Below are positions 24,794 to 33,008 of a DNA stretch of 61,210 nucleotides, piece after piece. Origin of the DNA: an uncultured Erysipelotrichaceae bacterium (lineage in GTDB: Bacteria; Bacillota_I; Bacilli_A; RF39; UBA660); NCBI GenBank assembly GCA_902789425.1, contig CADANX010000009.1, positions 1 through 61,210 of the forward strand. Direction: 5' to 3'. How positions within the stretch are numbered: position 1 is the stretch's first letter; every line of letters starts with the position of its first letter. The notes beneath the pieces were generated by a model. The model ran no database searches and was not told the origin of the DNA. It saw nothing but the letters and a program-made list of their open reading frames with translations. A program made the translations under genes and the position numbers.

Positions 24794-25747
24794 TTATTGA
24801 ACTATATATACTGGTGTTCCAACATCTACCATATAGAATAACTCAGCAATTTTTGAATATGGCATATTTACGCAACCATGGCTACCATTATATCTATATA
24901 TTTGTCCACCAAATGTACTTCTCCAAGTTGCATCATGAATTCCATAATTACTACCTTTAAAAGCCATCCAGTAATAAACAAATGATGTATAATCTTTTCC
25001 TTTAAGTTCAGTATTTGTTGTTTTATATAGTACACTAAAACTACCTAATGGTGTACCATTATTAATTCCAGTTACTACAGGTGAAGAAAATACAACTTCA
25101 TTAAATTCATAATACTTTAATTCTTGATTAGAAATTGATACTTCAATATATGGATTTTTATCTTTTACATGAACTATTACTTTTTCTACTGTTTTATTAC
25201 CTGATGAATCTTCGACAGTATAAGAAACATCATAATCACCAACAACTGAAGTATTTACACTACTTCTTATATCAACTTTAGTAGATAAATCACCATCATA
25301 GTTATCATTAGCTGTTGCAAGAGATGGCATAAAATTGTCATTTACTTTTGCTATTACTTCTTTATCTCCATTAATAGTTATAACTGGTGGTGTTGTATCA
25401 ACTATATGTACTTTTCTTTGTATAGTTTTTCCAAGTTTAATATATTTCATATATAATGTATAACTTACTGTATAATTACCTACTTTTGATGTATTAACAT
25501 TAGAAATAACAGATACATTATTTCTATAATCAGTGTTATTGAAGACCGCAACAAAACCTGGCTCCTTATATTTTTCACCGACCTCAAGTGTGATATCAGT
25601 ATCACCTACTAAATAAAATTTAGGTCTAATATCATCAACAGAAAATCTAAAATATAATAAGAAACCAAGTGTAATTACTAAAACTAAAATTAATAATCTT
25701 ACCATTAATAATAACTTAACTTGTCTATTTTCCACTTCAACCACCAT
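24794..25747 (-). CDS. L,D-transpeptidase (YkuD) with two Ig-like domains
   Basis: The protein has up to 317 residues. The start is uncertain: ATG 25747 lacks a good ribosome site, and a GTG four codons later (25735) has GGTGG. It has one membrane anchor (~16-36), two DUF5011-like Ig domains (~55-115 EVGEKYKEPGF; ~118-195 DTTPPVITINGD), then a YkuD catalytic domain with SNYGIHDATW and the signature GSHGCVNMP carrying the catalytic Cys. It forms 3-3 peptidoglycan crosslinks or attaches proteins outside the membrane. The Ig domains resemble the one in the GH25 lipoprotein at 13 kb. Confidence 0.92.
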   Translation of the reverse strand: MVVEVENRQVKLLLMVRLLILVLVITLGFLLYFRFSVDDIRPKFYLVGDTDITLEVGEKYKEPGFVAVFNNTDYRNNVSVISNVNTSKVGNYTVSYTLYMKYIKLGKTIQRKVHIVDTTPPVITINGDKEVIAKVNDNFMPSLATANDNYDGDLSTKVDIRSSVNTSVVGDYDVSYTVEDSSGNKTVEKVIVHVKDKNPYIEVSISNQELKYYEFNEVVFSSPVVTGINNGTPLGSFSVLYKTTNTELKGKDYTSFVYYWMAFKGSNYGIHDATWRSTFGGQIYRYNGSHGCVNMPYSKIAELFYMVDVGTPVYIVQ

Positions 25748-25798
25748 TTGTTTTCTTTTTATATAATATCATATTTTTTTTAAATGTAAAAACATTTT

Positions 25799-26509
25799 TT
25801 AATTACTTATAAAACTTTTTCCAGTTTTGTAGTCTAAATGAACTTTATCTTGAACATTATAAATAAAAATATTAAATTTAATACCCTTACCTTTATCCTC
25901 TACAGAGTACCCCATCATATGAACACCTTTTGCAAGCATATTACCATTTTCAAATATAGGTGTTACTTTATATAGCACATGATTATTTGTTTTCTTTATA
26001 TAACTAGCAATCATATTTTCATATTCAAGCATAATTCCAGTATTCATTTGTCTTGTGCATGTTATTAAATTTTTTTTGTTTGCATTTTCACCTGTTAATT
26101 GATATCCAATTAAATGACATCTATTGTATAAAAATTTACCATCTATAAAATCATATTTAACAGTTTGCCAACCTGTTGGTTTTATCATACCAATACTTTC
26201 TCTTTTTTTAGTTGGCATTATTTTTTTTGAAACATTAGCATATGCATATGTACATCTACCTAGATAATCAAGTTCACCATATTCTTCAAAATCTCTATAC
26301 ATATCATTTTCAGCAAATTCTGGAACATTATTATTTATATAAATAAAATCACTAGATCCGTCATAATCTTTAACTTCATCTAGAGTAATATTTTCATTTA
26401 TAAAAACACTACCTAAAATATAATTATATATATCATCTTTATAATTATTATAAATATAAATAACTGAAGATATTAATATTATTAATAAAATATTCTTTAC
26501 TTTTTTCAT
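25799..26509 (-). CDS. Membrane-anchored DNA/RNA non-specific endonuclease (EndA/DNA-entry nuclease family)
   Basis: The protein has 236 residues with an N-terminal membrane segment (~5-22). The beta-beta-alpha-metal nuclease core holds YNRCHLIGYQLTGE (catalytic His, where the family has D-R-G-H) and the metal Asn in NKKNLITCTRQMN. An upstream RESIGMIKPTGWQ matches the EndA/DNA-entry family. Such enzymes degrade extracellular nucleic acid, sometimes during DNA uptake. The NRCH variant keeps Arg and His. AGGTGA precedes ATG 26509. It is probably separate from the downstream transpeptidase, 50 bases away. Confidence 0.87.
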   Translation of the reverse strand: MKKVKNILLIILISSVIYIYNNYKDDIYNYILGSVFINENITLDEVKDYDGSSDFIYINNNVPEFAENDMYRDFEEYGELDYLGRCTYAYANVSKKIMPTKKRESIGMIKPTGWQTVKYDFIDGKFLYNRCHLIGYQLTGENANKKNLITCTRQMNTGIMLEYENMIASYIKKTNNHVLYKVTPIFENGNMLAKGVHMMGYSVEDKGKGIKFNIFIYNVQDKVHLDYKTGKSFISN

Positions 26510-26567
26510 ATTTTCACCTATTATAATTATAACATATTTATTCCAAATTGAAGGGGGAAAATTTAAT

Positions 26568-27350
26568 ATGACAGTTAATTATAATGCACTAATATATAAA
26601 AGTGGACTATGTGATCTAGATAATTTAAAAGAATTTAAAAGAATATCAAAAGAATTCAAACAAATAATTGAATATTTTGAAACTAAAACTACTGTTGATG
26701 AAAAGTTTATAAATATGATTATTTTTTCTTATAAATATTATGATAAAAAAATAATGATTAAAAATAGAATTAATTTAATTAGAGGAATAGCTTATTCAAG
26801 ACATTATATAGATATATCAGATATAGATAGTTTTTTAGAACTACTTCATATTAATGATACATATCATGATCTAGTTAATATAACTATGTGGAGTAAAATT
26901 GAACTTGATGAAGATTATTTAGTTAGTATGTCTGATTTAATGAGTTCTGATAATGATTTAATATATTCGGCAAATAAAATTCAAGAAAGAATGCATATGA
27001 ATGAATTATTTAAAGAAGCAGGTACTGATGGAATAATTAGCTATGATAATTCAACAACAACAGATGAACTTGATAATGATGAAGATGATGATTTAGATGA
27101 AGATGATGAATATAGAAGTGAAATGACAATTACACCAGAAGATAAACTAGAATATTTTGATTTACAATTTAATAATTACAAAAAAGAAATATATAAAGCA
27201 AAAGAATTAAAAGATAAAAAAGAAATTAAGTATATAAGTATAGGTATGGATATTTGGTTTAAATTTATTATGGGAGAATTAAAAACATTATATGATATTA
27301 ATAAAAAGCAAAGATTAAGAGATCCTAAAAATTTACATTTATCTATTTAG
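26568..27350 (+). CDS. Unknown cytoplasmic protein with acidic stretch
   Basis: The protein has 260 residues with a G-run ribosome site (GAAGGGGGAAA). It is helical with a run of Asp/Glu around residues 165-182 (DELDNDEDDDLDEDDE) and no membrane segment. I recognise no domain. It lies 54 bases upstream of the ZIP transporter on the same strand and may be cotranscribed. Confidence 0.65.
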   Translation: MTVNYNALIYKSGLCDLDNLKEFKRISKEFKQIIEYFETKTTVDEKFINMIIFSYKYYDKKIMIKNRINLIRGIAYSRHYIDISDIDSFLELLHINDTYHDLVNITMWSKIELDEDYLVSMSDLMSSDNDLIYSANKIQERMHMNELFKEAGTDGIISYDNSTTTDELDNDEDDDLDEDDEYRSEMTITPEDKLEYFDLQFNNYKKEIYKAKELKDKKEIKYISIGMDIWFKFIMGELKTLYDINKKQRLRDPKNLHLSI

Positions 27351-27404
27351 CCCATACTTTTTTTCTGTATTTTAATAAAATATTATTAGAATATGGAGGA
27401 AAGT

Positions 27405-28193
27405 ATGTTAAATGTTATATTTAATTTAAATTTAGTACTTCAAGCATTAATTGCAGGATTATTTACTTTTTCTATTACAGTTATAGGTGCAGCAGTAGTC
27501 TTTATATTTAAGAATAAGAATAAAAAGTTTATGAATATAAACTTAAGTCTATCAGCAGGTATTATGCTAGCAGCATCATTTTTTTCACTATTAATGCCAT
27601 CTATTAAAATGAGTGAAGAACTTAAATTAATACCATGGTTAATTGTATTAATAGGTTTTACTTTAGGAAGTGCCCTATTATTCTTTTCAGACTTATTCTT
27701 TAAAAGAATTATAAAAAATAATATTGATGCTAAAAAAAGATGTTATATGATATTTTCATCTATAACACTTCATAATATTCCTGAAGGAATGGCTGTGGGT
27801 GTTGCTTTTGGATCAGTCCTATATCATCTTGATGGAGCCACAATTATTGCAGCTTGGACACTTGCATTATCAATAGCTATTCAAAATTTTCCAGAAGGAA
27901 GTGCAATAAGTCTACCACTTTATTCATCAGGCATGAAAAAGAAAAAAGCATTTATGTTTTCGGTTCTAAGCGCTATAGTTGAACCAATATCTAGCGTAAT
28001 TGGTGCAGTGCTTGTTATGAAAATAAGAATATTACTTCCAATACTTCTTGCTTTTGCAGCTGGGGCAATGATTTATGTTGTTGTAAAAGAAATAATACCT
28101 GAAAGCCAAAACGAAAAGAATAATGATTTAATTGGAATTTATGCAATAATTGGATTTGTGATAATGATGGTACTTGATTTAAGTTTAGGATAA
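27405..28193 (+). CDS. ZIP family divalent metal transporter
   Basis: The protein has 262 residues. ATG 27405 is chosen because GGAGGA lies immediately before; an earlier ATG overlaps that site. It has about eight membrane helices. Metal-site motifs of ZIP helices IV and V are present: LHNIPEGMAVGVAFGS and IQNFPEGSAISLPL. The central loop is short and lacks a His-rich stretch. ZIP proteins import zinc, iron or manganese. The metal is not predictable here. Confidence 0.92.
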   Translation: MLNVIFNLNLVLQALIAGLFTFSITVIGAAVVFIFKNKNKKFMNINLSLSAGIMLAASFFSLLMPSIKMSEELKLIPWLIVLIGFTLGSALLFFSDLFFKRIIKNNIDAKKRCYMIFSSITLHNIPEGMAVGVAFGSVLYHLDGATIIAAWTLALSIAIQNFPEGSAISLPLYSSGMKKKKAFMFSVLSAIVEPISSVIGAVLVMKIRILLPILLAFAAGAMIYVVVKEIIPESQNEKNNDLIGIYAIIGFVIMMVLDLSLG

Positions 28194-28194
28194 A

Positions 28195-28219
28195 AAAAAC
28201 TCTTTTTTGAGAGTTTTTA
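28195..28219. terminator. Bidirectional terminator between ZIP gene and DUF5305 gene
   Basis: AAAACTCT and AGAGTTTT pair across a six-base loop, flanked by A and T runs. The stop codon of the minus-strand gene lies in it. Confidence 0.8.
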
Positions 28220-29284
28220 TTTTGTTAATGTATATTTATAAACATACTTATCTGTTACTATTACAAACCATGATTCAGTATTAGGCATAACTTCGTAATA
28301 GATAATTGGTGATTTAATTTCTTCTTCAATATCTACCATATCCTCAAAAGTTTTAACATCTAATACTTCAAGATCATTAAAATCAGGTAATGTTTCAACT
28401 TCAATTATTATTTCACTATAATTTTTCATAAGTTTAGATAATAATTTATTATATAAACTCTTATTTGTTGTAAATAATGCTGGAAGAGATAATAGAGTTA
28501 AAATACTACCTATTACAAGCAATATAAATCCAGTCATAATATATTTTTTATTTTCATAATGAATATTTTTCTTACTTAGCTGTTTTGAATCACTTTTTGG
28601 ACACATATTTGCATTATTACAATTTTTACTAATACTTACTGTAGATGAAGTAAGTGGTATATTAAGTTCTATAACATCTTTTTTAAGTTCACTTGCATTT
28701 ATAGATGGTATAGTTGTTTTATAATTAATCTTTAATTTAACATTTAAATATGCATCAATTGCAAGACGAAACTTAGTTTTAAAATTACTAACTATTTTAT
28801 TATAATCAGTATATTTTATTTTTACATTTTCATTAACATTAAATGCTGTTGTATCAAATAAACTTTTATTTTGATTTTCTTTTATCGTATATTTCTTTTT
28901 CCATAGTTCACTTCTTCCACTAGATGAATTTTCATATTCACCAATAATTGTTGCAATTATATCGTATGAATAGTTAAAATTAGCTGTTCTTGAGCCATTC
29001 ATATTATAAGAATAATCTATATCAATATAATCTATTAACTCAGACGGATATTGTTTATTTTCATCCAAATATTCTTCTTCATAGAATTCATTATTTTTTA
29101 AATATACTTTATATTTAACATCGCCTTTTGTATTATAGGTATAACTTGGTATACTTTTATCTGAAGGATTTTTCCCGTAATAAATAAATGTTGTAGAAAT
29201 AAGCATGAAAAACGCTAAAATGCATATTAAACACATTCTAGCCCATGGTCTTAATATTCTTTTCCTTCTTTTTTGATTACTCAT
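28217..29284 (-). CDS. DUF5305 family membrane protein
   Basis: The protein has 355 residues. ATG 29284 is preferred (AGGTGG upstream). It has an N-terminal membrane segment (~18-40), an extracellular beta-rich domain with VKYKVYLKNNEF, a second membrane segment (~250-272), and a cytoplasmic tail ending LEVLDVKTFEDMVDIEEEIKSP, the DUF5305 hallmark. Such proteins are repeatedly encoded beside SipW-type peptidases and TasA-like proteins. It ends the surface cluster. Confidence 0.82.
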   Translation of the reverse strand: MSNQKRRKRILRPWARMCLICILAFFMLISTTFIYYGKNPSDKSIPSYTYNTKGDVKYKVYLKNNEFYEEEYLDENKQYPSELIDYIDIDYSYNMNGSRTANFNYSYDIIATIIGEYENSSSGRSELWKKKYTIKENQNKSLFDTTAFNVNENVKIKYTDYNKIVSNFKTKFRLAIDAYLNVKLKINYKTTIPSINASELKKDVIELNIPLTSSTVSISKNCNNANMCPKSDSKQLSKKNIHYENKKYIMTGFILLVIGSILTLLSLPALFTTNKSLYNKLLSKLMKNYSEIIIEVETLPDFNDLEVLDVKTFEDMVDIEEEIKSPIIYYEVMPNTESWFVIVTDKYVYKYTLTK

Positions 29285-29293
29285 ACCAACCAC

Positions 29294-30460
29294 CTATTTT
29301 ATTTCTACTTTTGCCTCCTGATGTTTAAAAATATCATCTAGCCAAACTGTAGGAAATCCTATATATTTAATTGATTTAGAATAACTTCCTATTATTTGGT
29401 CAGTTTCAACAGGGTCCATGTCATTAGATTCGTTAGCATCACCTTTTGTTACATAATATAGTGTTCCCTTTTTATAATATTTATTTACAATTCTATGTAC
29501 TACTGCCTGGCCTTCTCTACTATATACAATTATAGTATTTACCTGTAAATTTTGCAAGTCTTTCTCATTTAATTTACGATATATTACCACATCACCCCTT
29601 GAAAAAACAGGAACCATAGAATTTGATAAAATGGCTATTGGCTCATAAACAAATACACCAGCCATAAATAATACAAATAAAATTATTACCGATAAAAATG
29701 GTACATATGTAAAAAGAGATGTTTTTTTTCTTTTCTTCTTATCTCTTTCTACTACCCTATTTGAGTAATATCTAAATACAATATAAACTATAACAGATGA
29801 TAGTATTGCAAATATACCTTTCATAAACCAGTCAAACGAAGGCATAATTGGAACAACTAGATATGAAAATTCTATTATAAGTCTATATATTAAAGATAAT
29901 CTATATGATCCAGTTTTAACAAGATAAGTATACAGTATATTTGAAAATACTAAAGGTATTATATTATACCCAATATATTCAAACATTTGAGAATTATTAC
30001 TTGTATAACTTAATAATGTTGTAATATCAAGTTCAACTATAATAAATAATAAAGTAATTAAAAAATGTGATAAAAACCCTTTATTTTCATTTATTACATA
30101 ACTTCTTGCATATTCAATACCAATAATAGGTATTAATAATTGAAACGAATTTATTAATATAACTGTAATTTTATGTGAATATGGACTTCTTGCATACGTA
30201 AAAACAAGTCCACTTAAATAATAAATAATTATATAAAATAAAGTAAGAATTAATATTGTTTTTTTATTTTCATCTAAATTAGAAAATCTTCCATGATTAT
30301 TTCCAGTTTCTCTGCAAATAACAAGTGTTGTAATTATCCAAAATATTGGACTTATTATTTGAAAGAATACTTTAGATGATATGAAGTTTGAAAAAACAAA
30401 AGAAGATATAATATAAATAATTAAAACAACATATAATATATTAAATCTAAATTTACTCAT
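29294..30460 (-). CDS. SipW-type signal peptidase I with long membrane N terminus
   Basis: The protein has 388 residues. Six or more membrane helices fill the first ~230 residues, an extension not found in short SipW. The last helix is followed by the catalytic domain: LSNSMVPVFSRGD (Ser nucleophile), VNTIIVYSREGQAVVHRIV (His in place of the bacterial Lys, as in ER/SipW types), and TKGDANESNDMDPV. It processes a special set of exported proteins, here most likely the TasA-like proteins upstream. AAGGAGG precedes ATG 30460, and it lies 9 bases downstream of the Big2 gene. Confidence 0.9.
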   Translation of the reverse strand: MSKFRFNILYVVLIIYIISSFVFSNFISSKVFFQIISPIFWIITTLVICRETGNNHGRFSNLDENKKTILILTLFYIIIYYLSGLVFTYARSPYSHKITVILINSFQLLIPIIGIEYARSYVINENKGFLSHFLITLLFIIVELDITTLLSYTSNNSQMFEYIGYNIIPLVFSNILYTYLVKTGSYRLSLIYRLIIEFSYLVVPIMPSFDWFMKGIFAILSSVIVYIVFRYYSNRVVERDKKKRKKTSLFTYVPFLSVIILFVLFMAGVFVYEPIAILSNSMVPVFSRGDVVIYRKLNEKDLQNLQVNTIIVYSREGQAVVHRIVNKYYKKGTLYYVTKGDANESNDMDPVETDQIIGSYSKSIKYIGFPTVWLDDIFKHQEAKVEIK

Positions 30461-30469
30461 ATATCCTCC

Positions 30470-31861
30470 TTATTCAAATTCTATACTATCAATTGGAAAG
30501 TCTAGATATTGTTGTGGTATTACTTTTACAGCACCACCCCAAGGATTAAATCCATCTTCCAAGTATTTTTCAGGATAAGTTACACTACCACTTATTGAAT
30601 ATGTTCCATTTGCTGGAATAACATTATTTTGTGCAACTATCATTTCATGAACATTTCCATTAAAACTAACAATATGTGATTGCCAGTTAGACCAAGTCAA
30701 ATCATCTGGTAAATCATAAGTAATTTTAATATATGGAATATCTTCATCTGTTAAATTTTCTATATCAATTCTAAACTGAACTGTATCACCACCCATGTAA
30801 CCACCACCAATAAGTTCATGAGTAATATTGACATCAGATGATGAAATAGCATTTGCTACTTTTATTGAGCAAGTTGCTGTAATATTTCCATTTGCTGTCG
30901 CTGTTATTGTTGCTTGACCAACAGATACACCTGTAACTCTACCGTTTTGATCTACTGAAGCAACTGTAGGATCACTACTAGACCATACTACAGCTGCGGC
31001 TGCGTTACTTGGAGTTCTATTAACTTGAAGAGTTACTTCTTCAGAAACAGTCATTCTATAACTTGACGGTGTAATCGAAATTGATTCAAGAATTACAGTT
31101 GATTCTGTAACAGTAATAGTTGATGTTGCACTAATTCCCTCGCATGTTGCTGTTATTGTTGCTTGACCAACACTTACTCCTGTAACAGTACCATCATTAC
31201 TAACTGTTGCAACTGATGTATTACTACTAGTCCATGTTATTTGAGATTTATTAAATACAGGTGTTCTAATAGGTGTTAATATTTCTACTTCACCTGCTGC
31301 TATAGAAAAACTATTAGGTGTTATATCAAGAGCTGTAAGTGTACTATCAAGGCTTCCACCATTTCCATAAAATACACATCCATCAAGTGACATAGCATTA
31401 AATATAAGTTCATCCTCAACTGTTGATACATTAAAACTTAATGAAAAAGTATCTCCAGCTTCAATTGTATTGTTATAAGATAATGGAGTAGCAACAATAA
31501 TACCACTATCAATTGTGTATGTTGCATTAATCCAGTTAATATCAACATCAGAAGGGCCATCAATAACTAGTTCCCAATTTACGATATCTTCTTCTCCTCT
31601 ATTTTCAATAGATATGGTAACATCATAATAATATAATCCATTTGTATTCCAAGAATTGTTTACTTGATAATCACCCACAATTGAAATATCACATTGATTT
31701 CCATTATCTATTGTTGCTCTACCACCAATACTAAGAGTTGTTTGTAAAAGAGCGTAACCTGAAGACAACATAAAAACAAACACAAAAAGAGCGACAATTA
31801 AATACTTTATTTTATGATCATGCACTTTCTGTTTAAATCTTCGCCATTTAAGTCTATTCAA
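30470..31861 (-). CDS. Surface protein with CBM2-like domain and two Big2 Ig-like domains
   Basis: The protein has 463 residues. The start is TTG 31861 behind AAGGAGGTG; no nearby ATG fits. A basic N terminus leads to a hydrophobic stretch and GYALLQTTLSIGG, the SipW-dependent signal type. Next come a CBM2-like beta domain (~55-165: NSWNTNGLYYYDVTISIENRG, GCVFYG), two Big2 domains (~170-255, ~258-340) with the near-identical VTGVSVGQATITAT, and a final beta domain (~345-463) with adhesion-type repeats. It is probably a secreted or wall-associated companion of the TasA-like fibre. The Big2 parts are duplicated at DNA level. Confidence 0.85.
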   Translation of the reverse strand: MNRLKWRRFKQKVHDHKIKYLIVALFVFVFMLSSGYALLQTTLSIGGRATIDNGNQCDISIVGDYQVNNSWNTNGLYYYDVTISIENRGEEDIVNWELVIDGPSDVDINWINATYTIDSGIIVATPLSYNNTIEAGDTFSLSFNVSTVEDELIFNAMSLDGCVFYGNGGSLDSTLTALDITPNSFSIAAGEVEILTPIRTPVFNKSQITWTSSNTSVATVSNDGTVTGVSVGQATITATCEGISATSTITVTESTVILESISITPSSYRMTVSEEVTLQVNRTPSNAAAAVVWSSSDPTVASVDQNGRVTGVSVGQATITATANGNITATCSIKVANAISSSDVNITHELIGGGYMGGDTVQFRIDIENLTDEDIPYIKITYDLPDDLTWSNWQSHIVSFNGNVHEMIVAQNNVIPANGTYSISGSVTYPEKYLEDGFNPWGGAVKVIPQQYLDFPIDSIEFE

Positions 31862-31879
31862 GTTAACACCTCCTTTATT

Positions 31880-31907
31880 AAAAAAGAGTGATAATTAAAT
31901 ATCACTC
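31880..31907 (-). terminator. Partial terminator between TasA-like gene and downstream surface genes
   Basis: GAGTGATA and TATCACTC pair across a six-base loop and are followed on the minus strand by TTTTTT. It lies between the highly promoted TasA-like gene and the CBM2/Big2 gene, whose ribosome site follows at once. Partial readthrough would give excess fibre subunit over peptidase and companion proteins. Confidence 0.75.
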
Positions 31908-31921
31908 GGTCTAATTATCAA

Positions 31922-32452
31922 TTAGCTACCACTAGTATTTTGTACATATTCAAGAGTTGCTGTTAAACTTTTTGTTTTTTGATCATTAGTTAAAGCAGCG
32001 ATTTGTTCATCAGTTAATGTACTATCAAAAGTAACAGTAATTGTACAAGTTGTTGTTGCACCAGCTGCTAGTACTGAATTTGCTGCAGGAGCACCAGTTA
32101 CATCATAGATAATTGGTGAACTATCATATCCACTTGCTGGAGAGAAAGTTATGTTATTTAACTTAGCATCAATTGTACCTTTGTTTTGAATTGTAATAGC
32201 ATAAGACATTGAATCTCCTTTTGCTTGTAGTATTGTATCAAATGTTGCTGTAGATGAAGTAAATGATGGTGCTACTCTATCAAGTGCAGTTCCTGTTGGT
32301 GTACCTGCTATAGCAGTTATTTCTACATCCCATGTAGCAATTGCAGCAGTACCATTAATAGTTAATGTTTGTTGTAAAGCGGCATAACCTATACTCATAG
32401 CTACAACTGCAAAAAGTAAAGCTCCTATTAATATATTTTTCTTATCTTTCAT
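31922..32452 (-). CDS. TasA/CalY-like major surface-fibre subunit
   Basis: The protein has 176 residues. The signal region IGYAALQQTLTINGTA is of SipW type. The mature part is a Thr/Ala/Ser-rich beta domain with WDVEITAI, SMSYAITIQNKGTIDAKL and a final LTATLEYVQ strand, the layout of TasA/camelysin matrix proteins. Base composition and codon use are richer in G/C and Ala than the neighbours, as for a heavily expressed surface protein. It has its own promoter (32482-32510), AGGAGG, and a terminator after it. Assignment as TasA-like rests on fold pattern and the adjacent SipW-type gene. Confidence 0.82.
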   Translation of the reverse strand: MKDKKNILIGALLFAVVAMSIGYAALQQTLTINGTAAIATWDVEITAIAGTPTGTALDRVAPSFTSSTATFDTILQAKGDSMSYAITIQNKGTIDAKLNNITFSPASGYDSSPIIYDVTGAPAANSVLAAGATTTCTITVTFDSTLTDEQIAALTNDQKTKSLTATLEYVQNTSGS

Positions 32453-32481
32453 TAGAATATCCTCCTCTATTTTCTGATTAA

Positions 32482-32510
32482 ATTATATCATGTCATAATT
32501 AAATTGTCTA
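32482..32510 (-). promoter_or_regulatory. Strong promoter of the TasA-like gene (TAGACA-17-TATAAT)
   Basis: Minus strand TAGACA (32505-32510) and TATAAT (32482-32487) are 17 bases apart, with TGA preceding the -10. It lies in the gap after the minor TasA-like gene. Confidence 0.75.
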
Positions 32511-32530
32511 TATTTATTAATAACTTTACA

Positions 32531-33007
32531 CTATTTTTGTACATAATTAAAAATCACTCTTTGATTATCAAAAACATATGGTGCATATTTAACATATTTA
32601 ATATATAATTTGCATTTTACTTCTTCACCTGATTTTAAAATATCTCCATTATTAATTCCACTAAGTTCGTATAGCAAATTATCATTATTTGTTGAAATTA
32701 CAATTTCTTTTAATTTTGCGTCAATTTTACCGTTATTCTTAATAGTAAGTTCATAAGTAATACTATCTCCGACTTCTTTAAAAAACAAATCATATGATGC
32801 AGTTAAAATAGTATGAGATTCTTTTTCATTTTCTACTACTTTTCCATTTATATCAATTCTTTTAAAATCAGTAATTCTAACATCCCAATAATTAACATTA
32901 TTATGATTATTAATAAGTGATGCTACATTACTTATATTTAAATATAAAATAGATAAAAATAAAATAGATAATATTAATAGTAGTATAACCATATCTTTCT
33001 TACTCAT
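32531..33007 (-). CDS. Minor TasA-like protein retaining a membrane anchor
   Basis: The protein has 158 residues. ATG 33007 is one base after the PBP stop and uses AGGTGA inside that gene. It parallels the major subunit: WDVRITDF, DSITYELTIKNNGKIDAKL and a terminal RVIFNYVQ strand. But the N-terminal hydrophobic stretch lacks the GYA-LQ-TL cleavage pattern, so it may stay membrane-bound and act as a nucleator or anchor. It links the division cluster to the fibre cluster. Confidence 0.75.
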   Translation of the reverse strand: MSKKDMVILLLILSILFLSILYLNISNVASLINNHNNVNYWDVRITDFKRIDINGKVVENEKESHTILTASYDLFFKEVGDSITYELTIKNNGKIDAKLKEIVISTNNDNLLYELSGINNGDILKSGEEVKCKLYIKYVKYAPYVFDNQRVIFNYVQK

Positions 33008-33008
33008 A

